DNA from: Stakelama portus
Lineage (GTDB): Bacteria; Pseudomonadota; Alphaproteobacteria; Sphingomonadales; Sphingomonadaceae
Length of the DNA stretch: 64,000 nucleotides
Direction: 5' to 3'
Assembly: GCF_003171655.1 (NCBI RefSeq)
Contig: NZ_QFZL01000004.1
Location: 434,001 to 498,000, forward strand
Numbering within the stretch: position 1 is the first letter of the stretch; every line of letters starts with the position of its first letter. A program made the position numbers and the translations under genes. The notes under the pieces were generated by a model, which saw nothing but the letters and a program-made list of their open reading frames with translations, ran no database searches and had not been told where the DNA came from. Below are positions 11,154-19,834 of the stretch, one piece after another.

Positions 11154-11501
11154 ATGACGATAGCGTTTTACGGCATCAGGAATTGCGACACGGTGAAGAA
11201 GGCGCGCGCCTGGCTTGACGAGCAGGGCATTGCCTATGATTTTCACGACTTCAAGGCGGAGGGCGTCGACCCTGCGCGGCTGATGCACTGGATCGAACAG
11301 GTCGGTTGGGAAACGCTGCTCAATCGTCGCGGAACGACGTTTCGCAAGCTGCCCGACTCGGACAAGCAAGGCATCGACGCGGACAAGGCGGCGGCGTTGA
11401 TGACGGCGCAACCATCGATGATAAAACGCCCGGTAATCGAACATCCGGGCGGGATTCTGGTCGGTTTCGCGGCGGACCGTTACGCCGCGACGTTCTGCTG
11501 A
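11154..11501 (+). CDS. ArsC/Spx-family (YffB-like) reductase
   Basis: 115 residues with a thioredoxin-like fold signature: FYGIRNCDTVKKA, where Cys11 is the catalytic-type cysteine and CDTVKKA is typical of the YffB/Spx branch rather than true arsenate reductases. The second half keeps MIKRPVIEHPGG, the conserved arginine-proline segment. Probably a glutathione-dependent thiol reductase in the cytoplasm. Starts 9 bases after the preceding lipoprotein, so likely co-transcribed. Confidence 0.85.
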   Translation: MTIAFYGIRNCDTVKKARAWLDEQGIAYDFHDFKAEGVDPARLMHWIEQVGWETLLNRRGTTFRKLPDSDKQGIDADKAAALMTAQPSMIKRPVIEHPGGILVGFAADRYAATFC

Positions 11502-11593
11502 GCGATTTTGTCGCGCTGCGGCATTTCGAAAATGGCTAATTTGGGTTAGTTTTATGCTCGGGCCGGTGAGGGTCGCCGGACGGGGATACGGAC

Positions 11594-12019
11594 ATGGCAG
11601 CATATATTCGCCAGCGGCCTCCGCGCTGGTTTTCCACAATCGCATCGGTCGCGACGCTTTGGGGCGCGGTCGTGTGCCTTGCGTTTCTGCTCTACAGCGA
11701 AGTGGCGAGCGATACGGCGATTGCCGATACGATGTTCTTCGAAGGCGCGCCGGGCTGGTACATGGCACTATATGCCGCCGCAGTGGCGAGCACGCTGATG
11801 GGCGGCGTGGCGCTGATGACGCGGTCGGTGCTGGCCAAGGCATTGTTCATCGCATCGCTGGGGCTGCTCGCGATCCAGATTATCTATTGCCTGCTCGATA
11901 CGCATATGGTCGCGGCCCAGGGGTGGAGCGCGATGCTGTTGCCGACCTTTCTGGTCGCGGTTGCGGGTGCCGAACTGTGGTTCGCCGAATATTCGCGCAG
12001 GCGGGGCTGGATCCGCTGA
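11594..12019 (+). CDS. Integral membrane protein of unknown function
   Basis: 141 residues with four hydrophobic segments (about 15-35, 52-72, 80-100 and 108-128), a short basic N-terminus and a basic C-terminal tail RRRGWIR. No conserved catalytic motif. Resembles the many four-helix sphingomonad proteins annotated only as hypothetical membrane proteins. A weak ACGGGGATACGG stretch precedes the start. Convergent with the next gene. Confidence 0.65.
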   Translation: MAAYIRQRPPRWFSTIASVATLWGAVVCLAFLLYSEVASDTAIADTMFFEGAPGWYMALYAAAVASTLMGGVALMTRSVLAKALFIASLGLLAIQIIYCLLDTHMVAAQGWSAMLLPTFLVAVAGAELWFAEYSRRRGWIR

Positions 12020-12025
12020 AGCGGT

Positions 12026-12487
12026 TCAGGGGTGCCGGCTGAGCCAGCTGCGCACCATCGGTTCGGGATCGCCGAGCGGGCGGGTCTGATAGCTGCCCGT
12101 ACCGCAGACCAGATCGACCACCGCGCGCATGACGCTGCCCGGTTCATGTGCCTGAATCGTGCCGTCGAATTCTTCCGACGCCGTGAGCTGGCCGTTCAGA
12201 TAATAGCTGTTGGTGAGGATCGCCGTGGCGTGGCGCGGGCAATTCGCCTCACGGTCGGTGACCGAGCGATTATAATCGATCTCGCCGTTGCTGGTCGGTT
12301 GTTCCCACACGGTCATCGACCGGAACCGGACGTGATCGCCCTCGCGCGTGATCGAAGCGGTATCGACCAGATAGACGGCGCGATCGGGAGCATGGCCCGA
12401 TGATTTCGCCACCTGCCATTGCTGCGCCGAGGCCGGCAGCGCGGCCAGCGACCCGATGGCGATCAACAAAAGCGCGTATGGCTTCAT
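12026..12487 (-). CDS. Secreted protein, possibly surface-adhesin E-like
   Basis: 153 residues from the ATG at 12487, which has a near-perfect GGAGGAGAGG site; the longer frame to 12520 is unlikely. Residues 1-21 are a signal peptide ending LPASA-Q. The mature domain starts with YLVDTASITREGDHVRF, a pattern seen in the small surface-adhesin E-like domain family (a suggestion by eye, not certain). Two Cys residues (ANCPRHA and DLVCG) may form a disulfide. Role unknown. Confidence 0.7.
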   Translation of the reverse strand: MKPYALLLIAIGSLAALPASAQQWQVAKSSGHAPDRAVYLVDTASITREGDHVRFRSMTVWEQPTSNGEIDYNRSVTDREANCPRHATAILTNSYYLNGQLTASEEFDGTIQAHEPGSVMRAVVDLVCGTGSYQTRPLGDPEPMVRSWLSRHP

Positions 12488-12550
12488 CGGTCCTCTCCTC
12501 CGATGTGCAAGGCATATCATGGCGCTGGCAACGGCGAAAGCGGGAGGGCA

Positions 12551-12766
12551 TCAGCCCTCCCACTGAAACACTTCCTCCAACGGCTTGCCGAACACTTGCG
12601 CGATGCGGAAGGCGGCTTCGAGCGTCGGGGAATATTTGCCCGCTTCGATCGCCGCTACCGTCTGGCGGGTAACGCCGATCTTCTCGCCCAGTTCGGCCTG
12701 AGTCATTTCGCCGGCCATGAAGCGCAGCGTGCGGATCTGATTGGCGATGGGCGGTGCCTTAGCCAT
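12551..12766 (-). CDS. Small XRE-family transcriptional regulator
   Basis: 71 residues, essentially one Cro/C1-type helix-turn-helix: MTQAELGEKIGVTRQTVAAIE followed by KYSPTLEAAFRIAQVF. It belongs to the short XRE regulators that often accompany small membrane-protein genes. Its start overlaps the end of the upstream membrane-protein gene by 8 bases, indicating one transcript. It may autoregulate the unit through the dyad at 13707-13728 (inference). Confidence 0.9.
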   Translation of the reverse strand: MAKAPPIANQIRTLRFMAGEMTQAELGEKIGVTRQTVAAIEAGKYSPTLEAAFRIAQVFGKPLEEVFQWEG

Positions 12767-13208
12767 GCCAGCCTCGGCGATAATCGGCGATCACCACCGC
12801 GCAGCGCACCACTTCCGCCAGCACCAGCCCGAACAGCCCGGTATTGGCGATGTGCCAGCTATCGGGAACGCTGAGCGGCATGATCACGCCCGCCACGATC
12901 AATGCGAGCATCATCACGCCATAGCCCGCGGCGAGACCATGCTGGGCGATCGCGCGATCGCGTTCGTCGGGTCTGGCGCGGGCTTCCCCGGGGGATCGGG
13001 TGGCAAGCACTGCGCGTCCCCCAAATTCGATCGCGACGCGCACGACCGTGGCGATCGCGAACCAGAGGATGAATTGGAGCGCATTGGCCTGTGGTTGTCC
13101 CTGGGTGACGGCCACGGCAGTAAAATAGCCGCCATAGCCGATCGCCATTCCGCCGAGCGCGAGCCATGCTTCCTTTTCGCGGAAGGGCATGTCGAGTGTC
13201 TTTTCCAT
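12759..13208 (-). CDS. Four-helix membrane protein, second of a paralogous pair
   Basis: 149 residues, four predicted membrane helices (about 15-33, 45-64, 93-113, 118-138) separated by a charged central loop (RSPGEARARPDERDRAIA). The N-terminal MPFREKEAWLALGG and the DERDRAIAQHGLAAGY segment align by eye with the neighbouring upstream protein (FREKVLWVSV and DIREREFAISAYRPAY), so the two are paralogues. Sits between that gene (3-base gap) and the XRE regulator (8-base overlap). Function unknown. Confidence 0.75.
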   Translation of the reverse strand: MEKTLDMPFREKEAWLALGGMAIGYGGYFTAVAVTQGQPQANALQFILWFAIATVVRVAIEFGGRAVLATRSPGEARARPDERDRAIAQHGLAAGYGVMMLALIVAGVIMPLSVPDSWHIANTGLFGLVLAEVVRCAVVIADYRRGWHG

Positions 13209-13211
13209 GGC

Positions 13212-13676
13212 TCAGGCGCTCCGGCGATAGCGGACGATCTGCCAGATGTCCGATGTGAGGGTGGAGAGGACAAGGCCGAGCAGCATCGCATTGCCGATGA
13301 CGATCGCGATGCTCATCGCCGGATCGCCGACGAGCAGCGCCGGGGCGACGTGAACGAGTGCGGGCGTACCGAGCATCGTCACGGCCACCACCACCGACAG
13401 CACGAAATATGCCGGGCGATAGGCGCTGATCGCGAATTCCCGCTCGCGAATATCGGCGGCCATATTGGCCTCGCGCGGGCTCGCGATGGCGAGCGCGACG
13501 GTCGCCGCCACTTCGATCATGACGATCAGCACGACCGAGCGGAGGAACCCGCCAAAGCTGGCCGCGACATCGATTCGGCCTTCCGACAAGGTGGCGGCGA
13601 GCCCGAGGAAATAGGGGCCCCAGACCGCCAGCACGGCGATGACCGAAACCCAAAGCACTTTCTCCCTGAAGGTCAT
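13212..13676 (-). CDS. Four-helix membrane protein, first of a paralogous pair
   Basis: 154 residues from the ATG at 13676, which has GGAG six bases upstream; in-frame starts at 13688, 13709 and 13727 lack this. Four hydrophobic segments with a charged middle loop (DIREREFAIS). Same overall plan as the next gene. First gene of a three-gene minus-strand unit ending in the XRE regulator; the leader is A+T-rich and contains a dyad. Function unknown; these could be a membrane stress or transport unit under local control. Confidence 0.75.
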   Translation of the reverse strand: MTFREKVLWVSVIAVLAVWGPYFLGLAATLSEGRIDVAASFGGFLRSVVLIVMIEVAATVALAIASPREANMAADIREREFAISAYRPAYFVLSVVVAVTMLGTPALVHVAPALLVGDPAMSIAIVIGNAMLLGLVLSTLTSDIWQIVRYRRSA

Positions 13677-13706
13677 TTTTAACTCCATGTTCGATTCGAT
13701 AACCTT

Positions 13707-13728
13707 CATGTAAAAAATATCATACATG
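13707..13728. promoter_or_regulatory. Inverted repeat, candidate operator of the XRE unit
   Basis: CATGTA (13707-13712) and TACATG (13723-13728) form a 6-bp dyad with a 10-base A+T-rich spacer in the leader of the membrane-protein/XRE unit. On the minus strand TATGAT (13724-13719) could be a -10 element overlapping it. Candidate autoregulatory site for the XRE protein; purely inferred. Confidence 0.4.
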
Positions 13729-13798
13729 GAGTCAAATCAGAACGTCATTCCGGCGCGAGCGGCTGGCGAGCGGCGCGGCGAACCGCTATCGGGCGGCC

Positions 13799-14656
13799 AT
13801 GTCGACCTACACGCTCGATACGGCGACCAGCCGTGCCAATCCGATGCCCGCTCCGATGAAGCGGCTGACCGTTCCCGCGATCCGCAACCGCAAGGGCAAG
13901 GATCCGATCGTCATGCTGACCGCGTACACCACGCGGATGGCCCAACTGCTCGATCCGCATTGCGACGTGCTGCTGGTCGGCGACAGTCTCGGGCAGGTGA
14001 TCTATGGCCTGCCCACCACCTTGCCGGTGACGCTCGACATGATGATCGCGCATGGCGCCGCCGTTGTGCGGGGCAGCTATCACGCGGTGGTGATCGTCGA
14101 CATGCCGTTCGGCGCCTATGAAGCGAGCCACGAAAAGGCATTCGAATCGGCGGCGCGGATCATGGCCGAAACCGGCGCCGCCGGCGTCAAGCTGGAAGGC
14201 GGCGCTGCAATGGCGCCGACGGTAGAATTTCTCGTGTCGCGGGGGATTCCCGTTTTCGGTCACATCGGCCTGACGCCGCAGTCGGTAAATGCGCTGGGCG
14301 GTTATGCCGCGCGCGGGCGCAGCAACGAGGAGCATTCGCGGATCATCGACGACGCAAAGGCGATTGCCGATGCCGGCGCCGCCGCGATCGTTGCCGAGGG
14401 CGTGGTGGAAACGCTGGCGCAGGAAGTGACGGCGGCGGTTTCCTGCCCGGTAATCGGCATCGGTGCGTCGAACCAGTGCGACGGCCAGGTTCTGGTGACC
14501 GAGGACATGCTCGGCCTGTTCGAACGTACGCCGCGTTTCGTGAAACGCTATGACGATCTGGCTGGCCGCATTTCCGCCGCGGTTGGCACCTATGCCGACG
14601 AAGTACGTTCCCGGGCCTTTCCGGGAGCGGATCAGGTCTATGCGCCGCGCGATTGA
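13799..14656 (+). CDS. panB: 3-methyl-2-oxobutanoate hydroxymethyltransferase
   Basis: 285 residues. PanB transfers a hydroxymethyl group from methylene-THF to alpha-ketoisovalerate to give ketopantoate for pantothenate and CoA. Landmarks: [14 protein letters not shown], the metal-binding [32 protein letters not shown] and [10 protein letters not shown], all in the expected order of the TIM barrel. Divergent from the XRE unit. panC is not in the window. The start may lie at MSTYTLD (no strong ribosome binding site seen) or at one of the internal ATGs near residue 16 or 20. Confidence 0.96.
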   Translation: MSTYTLDTATSRANPMPAPMKRLTVPAIRNRKGKDPIVMLTAYTTRMAQLLDPHCDVLLVGDSLGQVIYGLPTTLPVTLDMMIAHGAAVVRGSYHAVVIVDMPFGAYEASHEKAFESAARIMAETGAAGVKLEGGAAMAPTVEFLVSRGIPVFGHIGLTPQSVNALGGYAARGRSNEEHSRIIDDAKAIADAGAAAIVAEGVVETLAQEVTAAVSCPVIGIGASNQCDGQVLVTEDMLGLFERTPRFVKRYDDLAGRISAAVGTYADEVRSRAFPGADQVYAPRD

Positions 14657-14732
14657 GCGACTATCGAGCCGCTTTCCCCAATGGGTCGCCGACGCTAAGG
14701 TCCGCGCCCATATGCCGTTTATGGAGTAGTTC

Positions 14733-15482
14733 TTGGCGCTTCCCCCCGAGCAGAACCCGACCTTCATTCGCGAGGTCGATGAAGAGCTTCGCCGCGAGGA
14801 GCTGTTGCGGATCTGGCGCAGCTATGGCGTATGGATCGTGGTCGCGGTGGTCGCGATACTGCTGGGCGTCGCGATCTGGCTCTATATGGACCATCGCAGC
14901 ACGTCGGCCGCTGCCGCGCGCGGCGAGCGGTATGACGCGGTCGTCCATGATCTGAGCAGCGGCCAGAAGGCGAAGGCCGCACCCGAACTGGCCGAACTGT
15001 CGAAGACGGGCGGCGCGGGCTATGGCACGCTGGCGCGTCTGGAGCAGGCGAACATCCTGCTCGACAAGGGCGACCTCAAGGGCGCCGCGGCCAAGTTTGC
15101 CGAGATCGAATCGGACCCGGCCGTTGCCGAACCGTTCCGCCAGCTGGCGACGGTCCGCCGCACCTATGCCGAATTCGACAGCATGAAGCCGAGCCAGGTG
15201 ATCGACCGGCTCAAGGCGCTGGCGGTTCCCGACAGCCCATGGTTCGGTTCGGCCGGCGAACTGGTCGCCATGGCCTATATGAAACAGGGCAAGCGCACCG
15301 AAGCGGGCGCATTGCTGAGCAAGATCGCGCAGGCGGAAAATGTGCCCGACTCGCTGCGCCAACGCGTCCTGCAGCTGGCGGGCGTGCTCGGCGCGGATGC
15401 GTCGGCCGCAGCAGCCACCGACGAAGCAACGGCGGCAGAACCCGCTGCAAACGAACAATCTGAGGGAAATACCACGCGATGA
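14733..15482 (+). CDS. TPR-like membrane-anchored protein (YfgM type)
   Basis: 249 residues, TTG start with GGAG ten bases before it; no alternative ATG fits. After a short cytoplasmic N-terminus containing VDEELRREELLRIWRSYG there is one membrane helix (about 31-51), then a periplasmic helical region with TPR-like repeats and an Ala/Glu-rich tail. This is the layout of YfgM, an accessory factor at the SecYEG translocon that hands proteins to periplasmic chaperones. Its stop overlaps the bamB start by 4 bases (ATGA), and the order YfgM-bamB-der is conserved widely. Confidence 0.85.
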   Translation: MALPPEQNPTFIREVDEELRREELLRIWRSYGVWIVVAVVAILLGVAIWLYMDHRSTSAAAARGERYDAVVHDLSSGQKAKAAPELAELSKTGGAGYGTLARLEQANILLDKGDLKGAAAKFAEIESDPAVAEPFRQLATVRRTYAEFDSMKPSQVIDRLKALAVPDSPWFGSAGELVAMAYMKQGKRTEAGALLSKIAQAENVPDSLRQRVLQLAGVLGADASAAAATDEATAAEPAANEQSEGNTTR

Positions 15483-16801
15483 GGAACCTGAATCGCCTGG
15501 CGCTGGTGCTTGCCGCCGGCGCCGCCCTGAGTGGTTGCGGCATTTTCAAGGGCGGCAAGAGCGACACGCCGACCGTGGGTCAGCGCGTGCCGATTCTGGT
15601 CGCGGAAAACGGCGTCACCGCCGATCCGACGATCGCGGGCATCGACGTGCTGCTGCCCGCCGCCGCTACCAACGCGAACTGGGCCCAGCCGGGAGGCAAT
15701 GCGTCCAAATCGATGGGGCATCTGACGCTCCCCGCGGCGCCGGTCAGCGCTTGGCGTGCATCGATTGCCGGCGGCGGCAAGCGGGCGCGCCTTGCCGCCG
15801 CGCCGGTCATCGCCAACGGAAAGCTCTATGTCGTCGATATCGACGGACAGGTGCTCGCATTCGATGCGAATAGCGGCGCCAGGCTGTGGGCAAAGCCGAC
15901 CTCGGCCAATCGCGAAAACAGCGCGGCGCTGTTCGGCGGTGGAGTGAGCTTCGATTCGGACAAGCTGTACGCGACCAATGGCCTGGGCGACGTGGTCGCA
16001 ATGAACGCCGCGACCGGCGACGAAATCTGGAAAGTGCGTCCGGGCGGCCCGCTGCGTGGTGCCCCGACCATCGCCAACGGCCATGTCTATGTCCTGACGC
16101 AGGACAATCAGTTCTTCGCGCTCGATCAGAATGACGGTTCGGTGGTCTGGACCTCGGCGGGTGCCGTCGAAACACAGGGCGTGTTCGGCGTCGCCGCACC
16201 TGCGGTTGCGCAGAGCACGGTCGTGGCCGGCTTCTCTTCGGGCGAACTCAATGCCTATCGGTACGAGAATGGACGCCAGCTCTGGGCCGATGTCCTGTCG
16301 CGCACCAGCATGTCGACGTCGGTTTCCTCGCTTTCGGATATCGATGCCGATCCGGTGATCGATCAGGGCCGCGTCTATGCCGTCGGGCAGGGCGGTCGCA
16401 TGGTCGCGCTCGACCTCGCGTCGGGCCGGCGCCTGTGGGAAGAAAATTTCGCCTCCATTTCGACGCCCTGGGTGGCGGGCGAATGGATTTTCGTCGTCAC
16501 CGAACAGGCCAAGCTGATCTGCATCCAGCGCGGCAGCGGGCGCATCCGCTGGATTTCGCAGCTGCGCCGCTGGCGCGACGAAAAGGACCAGAAGGGGCTG
16601 ATCACCTGGGTCGGGCCGGTGCTGGCCGGGGGCAAGCTGTGGGCTGCCAACAGCCGCGGAGAGATTTTTTCCGCCTCGCCCAGCGACGGCAGTTTCGAAC
16701 AGGTCGCCGAAGTCGACGGATCGGTATCGTTGCCGCTCGTCGTCGCCAACAACAGCCTGTACGTCCTTGACGATGCAGGAAAGCTGACGGCCTTCCGCTG
16801 A
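15479..16801 (+). CDS. bamB: Outer membrane assembly lipoprotein BamB
   Basis: 440 residues with a lipoprotein signal (RLALVLAAGAALSGC, Cys20). The body is an eight-bladed PQQ-type beta-propeller with repeated blade motifs such as GKLYVVDIDGQVLAFDA, LYATNGLGDVVAMNAATG and RVYAVGQGGRMVALDLASG. BamB is the scaffold lipoprotein of the BAM complex that inserts outer-membrane barrels. Coupled by overlap to the upstream YfgM-like gene; der follows after 76 bases. Confidence 0.95.
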   Translation: MRNLNRLALVLAAGAALSGCGIFKGGKSDTPTVGQRVPILVAENGVTADPTIAGIDVLLPAAATNANWAQPGGNASKSMGHLTLPAAPVSAWRASIAGGGKRARLAAAPVIANGKLYVVDIDGQVLAFDANSGARLWAKPTSANRENSAALFGGGVSFDSDKLYATNGLGDVVAMNAATGDEIWKVRPGGPLRGAPTIANGHVYVLTQDNQFFALDQNDGSVVWTSAGAVETQGVFGVAAPAVAQSTVVAGFSSGELNAYRYENGRQLWADVLSRTSMSTSVSSLSDIDADPVIDQGRVYAVGQGGRMVALDLASGRRLWEENFASISTPWVAGEWIFVVTEQAKLICIQRGSGRIRWISQLRRWRDEKDQKGLITWVGPVLAGGKLWAANSRGEIFSASPSDGSFEQVAEVDGSVSLPLVVANNSLYVLDDAGKLTAFR

Positions 16802-16877
16802 TGCCGGCGGGCCGGGGCGATCCGCGCCCCGGCCGCCGACCACAGCCGATGGCCGCGCCACCAGGGGAACCCGTAAC

Positions 16878-18248
16878 GTGCCGCTTCCCACCGTCGCCAT
16901 CATCGGCCGCCCCAATGTGGGCAAATCGACGCTGTTCAATCGCCTTGTCGGAAAGCGGCTCGCGCTGGTCGATGACCGGCCCGGCGTGACTCGCGACCGT
17001 CGTGAGGGCGACGCGACGCTGATCGGGCTCGATTTCCGGATCATCGATACCGCCGGTTTCGAGGATGAGGACCCCCAGAGCCTGCCCGGCCGCATGCGCG
17101 TGCAGACCGAGGCCGCCGTGCGCGAGGCCGATGTCGCGCTGTTCGTGGTCGATGCGCGTGCGGGGATAACGCCGCTCGACGAGGAAATCGCCCGCTGGCT
17201 GCGCAGCGCCGACGCGCCGGTCGTGATTGCCGCGAACAAGGCAGAGGGCAGGGCAGGCGAAGCGGGTGCGATCGAAGCGATGGCGCTCGGCTTTGGCGAT
17301 CCGGTGCTGCTTTCGGCCGAACATGGCGAGGGTATGGGCGACCTGTTCGAAGCGTTGCTGCCATGGATCGACAAGGCCGAGGACGAGCCTGAGGAAGATC
17401 CCGACGCGCCCGATGCGCCGCTCAAGCTGGCGATCGTCGGCAGGCCGAATGCCGGCAAGTCGACGCTGATCAACAAGATACTCGGGCAGGACCGGCTGAT
17501 TACCGGGCCAGAGGCGGGGATCACGCGCGATTCGATTGCGATCGATTGGGAATGGACACCGCCCGAAGGCGGCGATGTGCGCCGGGTGCGCCTGATCGAC
17601 ACGGCGGGGATGCGCAAGCGTGCGCGCGTGCAGGACAAGCTGGAGAAGCTGTCGGTTGCCGACGCCCTGCGCGCAGTCGATTTCGCCGAAGTCGTGGTGC
17701 TGCTGCTCGATGCGACCAAGGGGCTGGAGGTTCAGGATCTGAAGATCGCCGACGCAGTGATTCAGGAAGGGCGCGCGCTGATCGTCGTGATGAACAAATG
17801 GGACGTCGCCGAAGACGCCAGCAAATTGTTCAACGGCGTCAAGGGCGCGCTCGACGAAGGGCTGGCACAGGTGCGCGGCGTGCCGCTGCTCACGGTTTCC
17901 GCGATCACCGGCAAGGGGGTCGATACGATGATCAAGGTCGCGTTCGAAACGCGCGATGCCTGGTCGCGGCGCGTTTCCACCGGTCAGCTCAATCGCTGGT
18001 TCGAACGTGCGATCGAAACCAATCCGCCGCCCGCACCCGGCGGCAAGCGGATCAAGCCGCGTTATGTGACGCAGGCCAAGACCCGTCCGCCCAGCTTCAT
18101 CCTGTTCGGCACGCGCGTCGACTTGTTGCCCGAAAGCTATCGTCGCTATCTGGTCAATGGCATTCGCAAGGAATTCGGGTTCGGCGCGGTGCCGGTGCGG
18201 CTGACAATGCGCGCGCCGCGAAACCCGTTCGACCGCGACAAGGAATGA
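16878..18248 (+). CDS. der: Ribosome-associated GTPase Der (EngA)
   Basis: 456 residues, GTG start. Two tandem G domains are seen: GRPNVGKST near residue 10 with DTAGF, and GRPNAGKST near residue 190 with DTAGM and NKWD. The C-terminal KH-like domain follows and ends RAPRNPFDRDKE. Der assists 50S subunit assembly and is essential in most bacteria. Its stop overlaps the next gene start (ATGA). Confidence 0.97.
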   Translation: MPLPTVAIIGRPNVGKSTLFNRLVGKRLALVDDRPGVTRDRREGDATLIGLDFRIIDTAGFEDEDPQSLPGRMRVQTEAAVREADVALFVVDARAGITPLDEEIARWLRSADAPVVIAANKAEGRAGEAGAIEAMALGFGDPVLLSAEHGEGMGDLFEALLPWIDKAEDEPEEDPDAPDAPLKLAIVGRPNAGKSTLINKILGQDRLITGPEAGITRDSIAIDWEWTPPEGGDVRRVRLIDTAGMRKRARVQDKLEKLSVADALRAVDFAEVVVLLLDATKGLEVQDLKIADAVIQEGRALIVVMNKWDVAEDASKLFNGVKGALDEGLAQVRGVPLLTVSAITGKGVDTMIKVAFETRDAWSRRVSTGQLNRWFERAIETNPPPAPGGKRIKPRYVTQAKTRPPSFILFGTRVDLLPESYRRYLVNGIRKEFGFGAVPVRLTMRAPRNPFDRDKE

Positions 18249-18460
18249 CGACGCGGATCGATGCGCGCGGCATGCGCTGTCCCTGGCCGGCAATTCGCCT
18301 GGCGCGTGCGTTGCGCGATGCCGGTCCCGGATCGGAAATCGAAATACTCGCCGATGATCCGGCGGCTCCGCGCGAACTGGAACGTGCGGCCTTGCAGGCC
18401 GGGGCGGCTTTTGTTCGTTCGGATTTCGCGAAATTCGTCGTCCGGATGGCACCGGAATAA
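18245..18460 (+). CDS. TusA-family sulfur-carrier-like protein
   Basis: 71 residues beginning MTTRIDARGMRCPWPAIRLA. The CPxP motif with Cys13 is the sulfur-accepting site of TusA/SirA-like proteins, and the length fits the family. Overlaps the der stop by four bases, so it is translationally coupled to it. In TusA, the persulfide is passed on for tRNA thiolation or other sulfur chemistry; partners here are unknown. It is shorter than it appears in the longer open frame that starts inside der. Confidence 0.88.
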   Translation: MTTRIDARGMRCPWPAIRLARALRDAGPGSEIEILADDPAAPRELERAALQAGAAFVRSDFAKFVVRMAPE

Positions 18461-18519
18461 CCCGATATTTACCGGGCCGGTTTAATAGCCTTAATAGTAG
18501 GCGTAATCAGGGTATCGAC

Positions 18520-18939
18520 ATGTCCGACGCGGCGGCGCTCGTAAACATGGTGGAATTGGGTCGGTTCAGAGCCGAACTCGGCGCCAATTTTGCGCGTATC
18601 CTGGGATATTTCCGCGAAGACGGGATCAAGTCGGTCGAACAGATCGAAGCGGCGATGCGCGCACAGAGCGCAGCCGCCCTGGTCAATCCCGCGCATATGC
18701 TGAAGGGCGAATCGCGCCAGTTCGGCGCCGAACCGCTTGCCGATCTGGCCGAGGAAATCGAAGTGATCGGTCGTAATTGTGTGGAGCGCCGCGACACGCC
18801 CAGCGACGCGCTGGAGCCTGTCGTGCAGCTGCGGCCCTTGTTCGAAGCGACGCTCGAACTGCTCGAGCGCGAAAGCAATCCGCTGGTCGCGCGCCGCACG
18901 GCGTTCGGGAAGCGCCCCGCATTGGGGTACGAGCGCTAG
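18520..18939 (+). CDS. Orphan histidine phosphotransfer (HPt) protein
   Basis: 139 residues, all helical, with AHMLKGESRQFGAEPLADL around His59. This matches the HPt phosphoacceptor helix (AHxLKGxxxxxGA). No kinase or receiver gene is adjacent, so it would relay phosphate between partners encoded elsewhere. About 60 A+T-rich bases separate it from the tusA-like gene. Length and the C-terminal basic tail (ARRTAFGKRPALGYER) suggest extra contacts beyond the four-helix bundle. Confidence 0.87.
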   Translation: MSDAAALVNMVELGRFRAELGANFARILGYFREDGIKSVEQIEAAMRAQSAAALVNPAHMLKGESRQFGAEPLADLAEEIEVIGRNCVERRDTPSDALEPVVQLRPLFEATLELLERESNPLVARRTAFGKRPALGYER

Positions 18940-18966
18940 GCGCCTCTCACGCTTCCCGGGCGCGGC

Positions 18967-19452
18967 TCAGCTGTCGCCTTCTTCGGCCTTGCTGTTGAGC
19001 TGGATATAATTTTCCAGCCCCATGCGGGCGATCATGTCGAACTGACGTTCCAGCGTGTCGACATGGTCTTCCTCGCTTTCGAGGATGCTGACGAACAGTT
19101 CGCGGCTGACGAAATCGCGCACTTCCTCGCAATGCTGGATGGCATCGCGCAACAGCGCGATCGCTTCCATTTCGAGCGCGAGATCAGCCTTCAGAACCTC
19201 TTCGACATTCTCGCCGATGCGCAGGCGGCCGAGCAGCTGAAAATTGGGCAGGCCGTCGAGAAACAGGATGCGTTCCGACAACTGGTCGGCATGTTTCATC
19301 TCGTCGATCGATTCGTGGCGTTCGAACTCGGCGAGCTTCTTCACGCCCCAATTGTCGAGCATGCGATAGTGCAGCCAATATTGATTTACGGCGGTGAGCT
19401 CGTTCTTGAGCGCCTCGTTGAGATACTCGATTACTTTGGTGTCGCCCTTCAT
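18967..19452 (-). CDS. bfr: Bacterioferritin
   Basis: 161 residues if started at the second ATG (19452), which has an AGGGA site at proper spacing and aligns with the [13 protein letters not shown]-terminus of the family; an ATG two codons earlier (19458) is possible. Diiron ligands and the haem-ligand Met are visible in [13 protein letters not shown], and [13 protein letters not shown] and [11 protein letters not shown] carry the other ligands. Bfr stores ferric iron in a 24-mer. It lies 105 bases downstream of bfd on the same strand, so storage and release proteins are probably co-regulated. Confidence 0.96.
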   Translation of the reverse strand: MKGDTKVIEYLNEALKNELTAVNQYWLHYRMLDNWGVKKLAEFERHESIDEMKHADQLSERILFLDGLPNFQLLGRLRIGENVEEVLKADLALEMEAIALLRDAIQHCEEVRDFVSRELFVSILESEEDHVDTLERQFDMIARMGLENYIQLNSKAEEGDS

Positions 19453-19557
19453 CGCCATGTCCCTATTGTCTGCGTGTCGGCGCGAATCCTACGCGGGCGC
19501 AGCCGGCATGGCCAGTCAAAAATGGCGGATTTCTGCGGTTTTTTCTAGATGCGAATG

Positions 19558-19728
19558 CTATGCAGCATCACGCTCTTGCGCGATGATCTGACGTGCGAAT
19601 GGTACGCATTGACCGCATTTGGCCTGGCGTCCGAGCGCGCGATAGGCCTGGCAGGCGCTCTGCGCACCGCTGCGTGCGGCCTCGCGCACTTCCTGCTCCC
19701 GAATTGCATTACAAACGCAAACGACCAT
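19558..19728 (-). CDS. bfd: Bacterioferritin-associated ferredoxin
   Basis: 56 residues starting MVVCVCNAIREQEVREAA. Four cysteines at positions 4, 6, 38 and 41 reproduce the unusual C-x-C-x31-C-x2-C [2Fe-2S] pattern of Bfd exactly (KCGQC near the end). Bfd docks on Bfr and passes electrons to its haem to release stored iron. A GAGAGG site lies four to nine bases ahead of the ATG, and a Fur-like box is 33 bases further upstream. Short, but the motif is unambiguous. Confidence 0.93.
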   Translation of the reverse strand: MVVCVCNAIREQEVREAARSGAQSACQAYRALGRQAKCGQCVPFARQIIAQERDAA

Positions 19729-19760
19729 CGCGCCCTCTCATCCTTGAAAGCCAATCTAGG

Positions 19761-19784
19761 GCTAATGAGATTGATTCGCAATGC
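19761..19784 (-). promoter_or_regulatory. Fur-like iron box upstream of bfd
   Basis: On the minus strand the stretch reads GCATTGCGAATCAATCTCAT then TAGC, close to the alphaproteobacterial Fur/Irr-type pattern with GAAT and CATT half-sites around A+T bases. Placed 33 bases before the bfd start, where it could cover a promoter. Fits iron control of bfd, and possibly bfr. Confidence 0.55.
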
Positions 19785-19834
19785 TATTGCGCGCAGTTCT
19801 CAATAAAAGATTTGCGTCGCCCTGTGGTGCATCC

